This document shows positions 54,139 to 60,285 of a stretch of 60,285 bases of DNA, one piece after another. The stretch is from Candidatus Stackebrandtia faecavium (GTDB taxonomy: Bacteria > Actinomycetota > Actinomycetes > Mycobacteriales > Micromonosporaceae). The notes beneath the pieces were generated by a model. That model was not told the origin of the DNA. It made no database searches and saw only the letters and a program-made list of their open reading frames with translations. The position numbers and the translations under genes are program-made. Where the stretch lies: NCBI GenBank assembly GCA_019112895.1, contig DXIM01000172.1, forward strand, positions 1 through 60,285. Reading direction: 5' to 3'. Each line of letters opens with the position of its first letter. The first letter of the stretch is position 1.

Positions 54139-54169
54139 CGCGGTCCCGTCGCCTGTCGGCGGGACCGCG
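54139..54169 (+). terminator. Terminator of the furA-katA operon
   Basis: CGCGGTCCCG / CGGGACCGCG is a 10-bp perfect stem starting nine bases after the katA stop. Only a TTCACG sequence follows, so it is a GC-rich actinobacterial type. Confidence 0.75.
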
Positions 54170-54343
54170 TTCACGTGTCACATTCGTGTCTCAATCACAG
54201 TTGCGTCGACAACCAAGACTCGAACATTCCGGCGGCGACGGCTACGCTGAGGGCAGATGACACGGCGCGAGCGGCGTTAACGCCCGCACCGGCAGCGCCG
54301 CGCAACTTGTTTGTGCGGCGGCATGATTGAGGAGAAGGCTCGT

Positions 54344-54703
54344 ATGGGTTTGTTGCAGTGGATGCGCGGCGGAGACGACGCCGACTCCAGCGTTACCGGC
54401 ATGTCGGCTGGCCTAGCCGAGATCGAGGCCGTGTTCATGCCGAATAAACGCAAGCAGACCGAGCTCATTGAGGAACAGACTCAAGCGCGCATCGACGTCA
54501 GCACGGGCGAACCGCTCGATCAGATCGACTTGGACAATGGCGTGGCTGTCGTGCACCGTCGCCCGTCAGCCGCCGAGGTAACCGTCGATATAGCCGAAGA
54601 CGGACTCGCTGATGAGCTGGACGGCGATGGCGGCGAGAAGAAGACCGCTGATGCGGGTGAGGACCTCGATGCCGCCGCGCTTGATAAGTCGCACAATAAT
54701 TGA
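54344..54703 (+). CDS. DUF6191-like small protein with antisense-encoded tail
   Basis: This 119-residue protein starts at ATG 54344 behind GGAGAAGG. Residues 1-75 resemble DUF6191 proteins (GLAEIEAVFMPNKRKQTELIEEQTQARID, then PLDQIDLDNGVAVVHR), which normally end close to that point. The remaining 45 residues are acidic, low in complexity, and read antisense through the end of marC. I infer that the original stop was lost and translation now runs on. Function is unknown. Confidence 0.62.
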   Translation: MGLLQWMRGGDDADSSVTGMSAGLAEIEAVFMPNKRKQTELIEEQTQARIDVSTGEPLDQIDLDNGVAVVHRRPSAAEVTVDIAEDGLADELDGDGGEKKTADAGEDLDAAALDKSHNN

Positions 54704-55180
54704 CGAATACCGCATCACGGCGTAAATCACGACGTGGACGCCGACGATTGCAGCCCCCACGCCGGCATATCCGGTTAGCGTCGTTTCTCCCTGTACGAAC
54801 AGAATGACCGCAACGATCGCGCCGGGACCGGCCAACAGCGGAGTCCCCAGCGGCACCAAGGCGATGTTCGAGGTGGCTTGCTGCGAGGCGTCGTCGGCTT
54901 TACCGGTCAACAATTCCAACGCTACGAGCAGAAGCAGGATCCCGCCCGCGCCTTGCAGCGCGGGCAGTTCTATGCCGAGGTAGGCGATGATCTGTTGCCC
55001 GGCGACCGCGAAAAGAGCGATGACCGCCAGCGACAGCGTCGTGGCCTGCAACGCCGCCTTATTGCGCTGTTTCGCGTCCATGGCCCCGGTCAGTGCCAGG
55101 AAGATCGGCACGATGCCCGGCGGGTCCATAATCACGAAGAGTGTGACCAGCGCTTGCCCGATGATGACGAATTCGCCCAT
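54566..55180 (-). CDS. MarC/NAAT family membrane protein
   Basis: This 204-residue protein has six transmembrane helices and the MarC features QALVTLFVIMDPPGIVPIFLAL at the N-terminus and PLGTPLLAGPGAIVAVILFV (about residues 108-127) in the centre. Despite the name, the family is not tied to antibiotic resistance, and an amino-acid transporter role has been proposed for relatives. Its last 46 codons overlap the convergent gene by 138 bases. Confidence 0.92.
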   Translation of the reverse strand: MGEFVIIGQALVTLFVIMDPPGIVPIFLALTGAMDAKQRNKAALQATTLSLAVIALFAVAGQQIIAYLGIELPALQGAGGILLLLVALELLTGKADDASQQATSNIALVPLGTPLLAGPGAIVAVILFVQGETTLTGYAGVGAAIVGVHVVIYAVMRYSSIIVRLIKRGGIEVLTRISGLLLAAIAVQLISESVFGYIDGYLGG

Positions 55181-55258
55181 TGGGCAAATTATGCCCCGGT
55201 GACCCCGAACACTGAGCGTTTACCGCTCACGAATGTGAGCCGGCTTATTCGCTATGGA

Positions 55259-56290
55259 TCAGGCGAGCTCGAGGTCCCGTAGGGACTCGGCGACGCGGTC
55301 GGCCTCAGTCGCGAAGAACTTTTTGAGGTCGTCGCCGGTGCGGTAGAAGTCGCTCCAGCCTTTGTCTTCGAGGACCTTCTTCCATTCCGGTGACTTGTGG
55401 AGGTCATCGATGATCTTGTTGAGGCTCTTGTAATCGTGGTCGGCGATGCCGGGGGGCGCCACGACTCCACGCCAGTTTGTGAGTTCAATGTCGTAGCCCT
55501 CTTGTTTGAGGGTCGGCACGGTGACTCCCGCGATTTCGAGCGGTTCCGCGCCCGAGACGGCGAGCCCGCGCAGTTCGCCGGACTGAAGCAGCTCGGCGTA
55601 TTCGCTGATGCCTGACACCGCGACACTGACGTTACCGCTGATGAGGTCGTCGATGGATCCCGCGCCCCCGGAGTTGGCTTCGTACATTTCGTCGGCCAAC
55701 GTCGGGTCGAGGTCGGCGTGTTTGAGGATGTCGCCCACGAGGATCTGGTCGATGCCGCCGAGGGAGCCGCCGCCCCACACGACCGAGGATGAATCGGATT
55801 TGATCTGTGTGATGACGTCGTCCAGCGTCGAATACGGCGAGCTCGCCGATACCACCAGGATCTCGTCCTCAGAGGTGAGTGTCGCTATAGGCGTGACTTG
55901 TGTGAGGTTCACGGACGACTCGTTGACCACGACACCGCCCATCATGACGACGCCCATCACCATGAGTTCGTGCGGGTCACTGTGGTAGTTGGAGACGAGT
56001 TCCTGCAGCGCATTGATGCCGGCGTCGCCGGCGATGTTGTAGACCTGGACGTCCTTATCGATCACTTTGGCGCCGAGGATCGCTTCCTGCATGGAGCGTG
56101 CGGTCATGTCCCAGCCGCCGCCTTCTTCGGCCGGGACCATGAGGCGGACATCGTGCAGCGGGAATGCCCGTTCGACGGTTTTGTCGTCACATGCGGTGAG
56201 CGCCGCCGGGGCCAGAGCTGCTCCCGCCATTGTGAATAGGCCGCGTCGCGATATTCGGCGCGCGCCAACCGTCCTCAAAGCCTTAGACAC
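55259..56290 (-). CDS. TctC-type tripartite tricarboxylate transporter binding lipoprotein (orphan)
   Basis: This 343-residue protein starts at GTG 56290, six bases after GGAG. It has a twin-arginine-like start (GARRISRRGLFTMAG) and a lipobox-like ALTAC. A Bug/TctC domain follows, with VRLMVPAEEGGGWDMTARSMQ, YNIAGDAGINALQELV and VVAPPGIADHD. Such proteins bind citrate or other carboxylates. TctA and TctB membrane genes do not follow it, so it is an orphan here. Its promoter and first roughly 190 coding bases are duplicated near 60 kb. Confidence 0.88.
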   Translation of the reverse strand: MSKALRTVGARRISRRGLFTMAGAALAPAALTACDDKTVERAFPLHDVRLMVPAEEGGGWDMTARSMQEAILGAKVIDKDVQVYNIAGDAGINALQELVSNYHSDPHELMVMGVVMMGGVVVNESSVNLTQVTPIATLTSEDEILVVSASSPYSTLDDVITQIKSDSSSVVWGGGSLGGIDQILVGDILKHADLDPTLADEMYEANSGGAGSIDDLISGNVSVAVSGISEYAELLQSGELRGLAVSGAEPLEIAGVTVPTLKQEGYDIELTNWRGVVAPPGIADHDYKSLNKIIDDLHKSPEWKKVLEDKGWSDFYRTGDDLKKFFATEADRVAESLRDLELA

Positions 56291-56454
56291 ACACATCTCC
56301 ATCAAGTTACTGACATGTAGTGATTTCAAATCCGAAGCGAATAGTACTTGAGGCGATCGGGCACGCCCGGCGGGTGGCGGCCAGTTGTGTTGGCTGGCAA
56401 TGGTTCTCGTCACTGCATTGATCAGCGCATAAGCAAATAACAGGTCTAAAGTGT
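56099..56454. repeat. Left copy of the tctC 5'-end/promoter duplication
   Basis: Blocks 56099-56345 and 56396-56454 recur in the same orientation at 59929-60167 and 60220-60279. The first block includes about 190 bases of the tctC coding sequence and its ribosome-binding site, and the second lies further upstream. Similarity by eye is high in the first block and moderate in the second. Confidence 0.85.
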
Positions 56455-56525
56455 CACACGTCACATGCGACTCCACTCATTCCGTAGCCGACGCGTCCAG
56501 CCAAGCCGGGACGGACCGGGGCACG

Positions 56526-57911
56526 CTATGACGCCCACGACCCCGCGCCGATCCAGCGAAGCGCACGCAGCGACGGCATAAACAGGTACTCACCGCCCGC
56601 CATCCGGTTGAACGTCGTGATGCCGTTGATCCGTTGGCGGGCCGGTTCGGCCGGGATCGTGAACTGCCCATTGGTGTCGTCATTGTGATGGTTACCGACG
56701 ATCGGGTCGCGTTCAGCACCGAGGTCGACGAAGTTACCGCCGTTGATCCATTCCTGCTGCAAAAACTCGATCGTGTCGAAAGCACGCGCGCTGATGAAAA
56801 CGAAATAGATGCCGCGGTCCTCCTTAGCGTCGTCGGCGGAGGTCACGTCGGGCGACCACGCGGGTCCGTACGTGGACGAACGCCGGACGATCCGTTTGAT
56901 GTTGACGTCCGTCATGATCGTCAAGTCACTGTCGCGCGGATTCAGACGCCGCATGTGACTCGAATGAGGACACATGACGCCTTTCGGGTCGCCTTTGAAC
57001 GAGAAATCGTTGCGCCGATCCGGGTCTCGACCGAGCTCCTCGTCGTCATGGTCAGCAGACAGCACCAGCGGCGCACCGCTACGCCAGCGTCCGAACATCT
57101 TCGCCGCGAGTGCGTGCTGCGCCTGCGGTCCCGCGGCTTGCGAAGCAATGTAGTCGTTGAACGCACCGACACGACTCACAAATTTGCGCAGGACGACATA
57201 TGTGCCGTTGCGGCCCAACTCGGCAGGCTCGGGGACACCCAGCGGGGCCCCCGTCTCGCTGTTTTCGCCGAGAATGAATTCGCCCGCAGCGATCGCGCGT
57301 TCCTGCCCAGGTTGCGGGCGCACACCGCTTCCGGCGATCGTCGGCTGGGAGATGTTGTCCCGAAACCCGAACGGGTTCTTGTTCTCCTCATTGACACCGA
57401 ACCGGTGGGTGGCCACCAGCGTGACCCCGCTGGACTGTTCCAGCACGCCCATCGCCGTCGACAGGGCCGTGTCGAGCGCGTCGTCATCCACCGCATAAAT
57501 CGTCAACGCAATATGGCAGACGCCGGGAGTGAACGTTTCGTCCCAATGTTCGGGCGCGTTCAGGCCGTCGTCGATGAGCTGTAGTGCACGCGCGGCCATA
57601 CCCTGCTGAAACGGCAACGGAAACGTGCGCAGCGACTCGTCCGGAACCCCGAGCGCTTTGAGACCCTCATGGCTGATCGCGACCCCGGTCCAGGCCGGAA
57701 TGTCGTCGGTCCAGTCTTTGGCCGAATGCACGTGTTCGGCGAGCTGACTGACGAAGTCACGCCCACCTGACGCCTCGTCCACATGCAGCATCGCGTGCGC
57801 GCCGACATACGGTTCCGGTCGGGAACGGAGGATAATGCCTTGAATATCGTCGAGATCGAGGCGGACGTTTTCGCGTTGGAAACGTTCTTTCAGTTCGCTC
57901 AGTACGCCCAT
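56526..57911 (-). CDS. Dyp-type heme peroxidase
   Basis: This 461-residue dye-decolorizing peroxidase of the longer class has the N-terminal DIQGIILRSRPEPYVGAHAML, the heme-site loop NPFGFRDNISQP (about residues 178-189) and the C-terminal heme-binding CPHSSHMRRLNPRD (about 308-321). The usual GxxDG motif reads GFRDN here, keeping the catalytic Asp but not the last Gly. There is no signal peptide. It starts two bases after the stop of the unknown gene upstream, so it belongs to a three-gene heme operon. Confidence 0.92.
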   Translation of the reverse strand: MGVLSELKERFQRENVRLDLDDIQGIILRSRPEPYVGAHAMLHVDEASGGRDFVSQLAEHVHSAKDWTDDIPAWTGVAISHEGLKALGVPDESLRTFPLPFQQGMAARALQLIDDGLNAPEHWDETFTPGVCHIALTIYAVDDDALDTALSTAMGVLEQSSGVTLVATHRFGVNEENKNPFGFRDNISQPTIAGSGVRPQPGQERAIAAGEFILGENSETGAPLGVPEPAELGRNGTYVVLRKFVSRVGAFNDYIASQAAGPQAQHALAAKMFGRWRSGAPLVLSADHDDEELGRDPDRRNDFSFKGDPKGVMCPHSSHMRRLNPRDSDLTIMTDVNIKRIVRRSSTYGPAWSPDVTSADDAKEDRGIYFVFISARAFDTIEFLQQEWINGGNFVDLGAERDPIVGNHHNDDTNGQFTIPAEPARQRINGITTFNRMAGGEYLFMPSLRALRWIGAGSWAS

Positions 57912-57912
57912 G

Positions 57913-58608
57913 TCAGTAGTCCACCCCTTCGGGACGTGAGATCTCGTCGGTGAGTTTCTTCAGCGCACCAGCGGTCCGGTCGTCGAGATCGGTGCGTCCG
58001 GACATTGCGTCGAGAAACTCATTCAGGGCGTGCTCGGTACGCTGCAGCCGTCGAGTGTCAACCACGGTCACGCCAGGGTTGGCGACGAACCAGCCGGACG
58101 CGGAGATTTGATGCCCCGCGATGAAGTCTTTGACTGTCGGGCTGTCGATCCCCGGCCAGCCTTCGACGTTTTGGAACAGCAGGTCCATCAGCTCCGGGAT
58201 TTTGGTCGCGAAGTCGTTGATGTACGCGTCCCAGTCGCCGTCGTAAGTGGTGGCGAACAGAATCCGGGTGTCGTCATCGAAGAAGACGAAACGCATGTCG
58301 TGCAGGGTCGATACCCGTTGCGCCCCGTCCATATTGCCCTTGGTCAGGGCGAAGATACGTTTGAGGCGTTTAGCGCCACCGGGTTTCAACCGCGCCATCG
58401 CGGTCAGCTCGGAGACTTTCCCTGAACGTGTGCCGACCCGGCCAGCGGAATCGGCTGTACCGCTCAGGTCGGGATTATGGTCTCGGATCATCGCTTCGAG
58501 CGCGATCTTGGCGAGTGTGGGTGCGTCATGCGCGACCTCGTCGACCACGCGTTTGATCGTGTCGACTTGGCTTTCGTCCTGCAGCCGCGGATCGGAATTG
58601 TTTGTCAT
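57913..58608 (-). CDS. Unknown protein of the heme-peroxide operon
   Basis: This 231-residue cytoplasmic protein has no family I can name with confidence. An N-terminal helical segment (about 1-85, QVDTIKRVVDEVAHDAPTL ... LTAMARLKPGGAKRLKRIFAL) leads to a core with STLHDMRFVFFDDDTRILFATTYDGDWDAYINDF (about 98-131) and HQISASGWFVANPGVTVVDTRRL. The core looks like a ferredoxin-like alpha-beta fold with conserved aromatic residues. It sits one base from the Dyp peroxidase gene and 38 bases from the catalase-like gene, so it probably works with them on a peroxide or heme reaction. Confidence 0.75.
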   Translation of the reverse strand: MTNNSDPRLQDESQVDTIKRVVDEVAHDAPTLAKIALEAMIRDHNPDLSGTADSAGRVGTRSGKVSELTAMARLKPGGAKRLKRIFALTKGNMDGAQRVSTLHDMRFVFFDDDTRILFATTYDGDWDAYINDFATKIPELMDLLFQNVEGWPGIDSPTVKDFIAGHQISASGWFVANPGVTVVDTRRLQRTEHALNEFLDAMSGRTDLDDRTAGALKKLTDEISRPEGVDY

Positions 58609-58646
58609 TGGATGCTCCTTCGACGCCGAATCTCTTGGTCACTTCG

Positions 58647-59735
58647 TTAATCGGGAATCTCGTCCAGACCGGCCGGTTCCTTGAGCTGGCGTGCGTTGTA
58701 TTCGTGCCGGTATTGAGTGGATCGTTGGTAGGCGGCTTTGCGAATCCTCATGATCGAACCGAGCGGCTGGTGCGCTGCCACGCCGTTCCACGGGTTGAAA
58801 GTGAGAACGTCGTCGGCGTAGACGCGGCGTTTCGGGCCGTAGGCATCCTGCGACTCAATATGCAAGGTCGCGATCGGACAATGTGGGGAGTCCTCCTCTT
58901 TCCACAGGACCGCCGCGTCTTCGACCGGCATCGTGTCGGTGTCGATGGACAGTTGCGCGCGCAGTTCGTACTCGGCGTTTTCAGTGCGGAAGAAGTTGAC
59001 GAGTAGGTCCCGGATCGCGGAGAAGCGTGTGACCTCCATGTTTTCGCCGGTCAACGACCGCACGTTGGGCGACTTCGGCGCCAACGACAGTTTCGCGATG
59101 TAGTCGCCGTACCTCAACGCTCCCTGCGTGTAGTAGGTCTCGCCGAGCACGTGGTCGTCACCGCGACCGAGCCCCTCCAATGTCGCGCTCGGGGTGTGGC
59201 CTGTCGCCTCGACCGCTTCACGCACGAGCCGCATGGTTTTAGTGCCCAACCGCTGGAGCGTCTCGGGTGCTTGCGCGTTTTTCTCCAGAAGTTGAAGCAT
59301 GTCTTTGTACTTCGCGGCCGTACCGAAGGCGAGCGTCGGGAAGTTGACCATGAGGAAGTCCTGGTTGTGGCCACCAAGATCTGGCAAGAGCCGGTCACCG
59401 TCGACCCCCATCACTTTGATGGCGCAGCCGCGTGGCGCAGGGGTGCGGTCGGGATGTATGTCGCCTGGAGACGAGGACATGCGAACCACCGCGTCGTAGC
59501 TGCCGGGCCGGCTGAATATTCCTTGCGCCAGCTCAGACGGGAGGTCGGCATGGACCGTCAAGGTGGCTTTCAGGACCGCGTGGCTTTTGGCGTGCGCGTC
59601 GCGGTGGGCGTGCCGATGTTTCTCGGCCGCGCTTTGTTGCGACGCAGCCATCTGGGCGAGGATTTCCCGTGTCAGTTCTTCCTCGCGATCGAGCGTGCGT
59701 TCGACATCGGGCGTAAACTTCGACGCTTCCACCAT
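58647..59735 (-). CDS. Catalase-like heme protein (y4iL type)
   Basis: This 362-residue member of the catalase-related group typified by rhizobial y4iL is related to allene-oxide-synthase-like catalases. It has the distal His in AKSHAVLKATLTV (about residue 51), GxPRGCAIKV and GHNQDFLMVNFPTLAFG. The C-terminal heme-ligand region is AYQRSTQYRHEYNARQL. It is shorter than a true catalase and lacks its C-terminal arms, so substrates may be organic or lipid hydroperoxides. The start at ATG 59735 lacks an obvious ribosome-binding site. It is first in the operon. Confidence 0.85.
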   Translation of the reverse strand: MVEASKFTPDVERTLDREEELTREILAQMAASQQSAAEKHRHAHRDAHAKSHAVLKATLTVHADLPSELAQGIFSRPGSYDAVVRMSSSPGDIHPDRTPAPRGCAIKVMGVDGDRLLPDLGGHNQDFLMVNFPTLAFGTAAKYKDMLQLLEKNAQAPETLQRLGTKTMRLVREAVEATGHTPSATLEGLGRGDDHVLGETYYTQGALRYGDYIAKLSLAPKSPNVRSLTGENMEVTRFSAIRDLLVNFFRTENAEYELRAQLSIDTDTMPVEDAAVLWKEEDSPHCPIATLHIESQDAYGPKRRVYADDVLTFNPWNGVAAHQPLGSIMRIRKAAYQRSTQYRHEYNARQLKEPAGLDEIPD

Positions 59736-59928
59736 GGTGTGGACGATAACGCCAGTGCTAGGCGGATGTACTGCGTTTTTGGTTCATGGCGCTGCGCCTG
59801 CCGGACCACGTTGCGAGCCGCTTCGTTCAGTTGGGCTGACGTGACGGGTGCGGCCGGAAATGCGGCGTGTTTGCGCACGTGCCGGTTTTGATTGAGCTTT
59901 GCCGCGATCGCGGTTCGCGTCGCGAAGA

Positions 59929-60113
59929 TGCGGTCATGTCCCAGCCGCTTTCGGCCGGGACCATGAGCCGGACGTCGTGCCATGGGAATGCCTGTTCAAC
60001 GGTTTTGTCGTCACATGCGTGAGAGCCGTCGGCGCGAGAGCCGCTTCCGCCATTGTGGATAGGCCGGGTCGCGATATTCGGCGCGCGCCAACCGTCCTCA
60101 AAGCTTTAGACAC
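59929..60113 (-). pseudogene. Truncated, frameshifted tctC fragment
   Basis: The minus strand from GTG 60113 encodes SKALRTVGARRIS as in the complete tctC at 55259-56290. It then shifts frame after ALAPTALT, where a base is missing compared with the intact copy, and ends by about 59929. No remaining part of the gene follows; unrelated sequence leads into the catalase-like gene. Confidence 0.88.
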
Positions 60114-60279
60114 ACACATCTCCATCAAGTTACTGACATGTAGTGATTTCAAATCCGAAGCGAATAGCAAACTTGGAGCAGTTATGGCGTCGACGCGGAC
60201 GGCGACCATTCGTGTTGAGCGCCAATGATTCTGATCATTGGCGTGATCAGCGAAACCATATATTTCAAGTCTAAAGTGT
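59929..60279. repeat. Right copy of the tctC 5'-end/promoter duplication
   Basis: This is a direct repeat of 56099-56454 with small insertions and deletions. Together the two copies bracket the three-gene heme operon, with 3.5 kb between them. The stretch 59736-59928 between this repeat and the operon has no convincing gene. It contains the operon's presumed promoter. Confidence 0.85.
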
Positions 60280-60285
60280 TGCGAA

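Noticed and set aside
59672-59983. 103-codon minus-strand frame before the catalase-like gene
   Set aside because: It overlaps the catalase-like start in a different frame and crosses the edge of the repeat. No domain is visible.

Overview
The window is chromosomal DNA from a high-GC actinobacterium. The signs are WhiB7 and Wbl biology, a mycoredoxin, AdnAB, a Fur-catalase pair, an IdeR/DtxR-type iron box, GTG starts and the DUF3097/DUF3107/DUF3152/DUF5679 families. From memory, the block UPF0182 - PDZ/Lon - zinc protease - ABC1 kinase - whiB7 - uvrD2 - mycoredoxin - nudC - adnAB - moeZ - DUF3152 - tetR/DUF3107 - ferritin-like - rhlE matches Mycobacterium tuberculosis Rv3193c-Rv3211, with local rearrangements. 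An ectoine-type ABC importer suggests a salt-exposed lineage. A Glycomycetales or Micromonosporales relative is plausible, but this is inference.

Layout. Bases 1-9 kb hold an initiator tRNA, an orphan M15-like lysin, an M50B-like membrane protease, psuG-psuK, a lipase, DUF3097, and a tsaD-rocD-proC run. Bases 9-11.4 kb hold an iron-regulated siderophore-interacting protein, a MarR regulator with a palindromic operator, a doubtful cysteine-containing small ORF and a VOC protein. Bases 11.4-24.9 kb are the conserved core: UPF0182, PDZ-Lon protease, two metalloproteases, ABC1 kinase, whiB7 with an elaborate attenuator leader, uvrD2 and mycoredoxin, then a small secreted metzincin-like protein and a Tat-exported amidase. 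Bases 25-36 kb carry a methyltransferase, nudC, an M16 peptidase pair and adnAB. Bases 36-44.6 kb hold secreted and cell-envelope proteins, regulators, DUF3152 and moeZ.

Bases 44.7-48.9 kb are an ehuABCD-like importer divergent from a GntR/FCD regulator. Bases 49-54.2 kb carry a ferritin-like protein, a DEAD-box helicase, membrane proteins and a furA-katA pair whose furA looks leaderless. Bases 54.3-60.3 kb are the accessory end: a DUF6191 gene that runs antisense into marC, an orphan TctC-type binding protein, and a three-gene heme-peroxide operon (catalase-like y4iL type, an unknown protein, a Dyp-type peroxidase). A duplicated copy of the tctC promoter and 5' end brackets that operon.

The two most interesting items are the whiB7 leader and the bracketed heme operon. 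In the leader, a 103-codon upstream ORF, a nested antiterminator and a terminator can be drawn base by base. No CRISPR array, complete insertion sequence or rRNA was seen.
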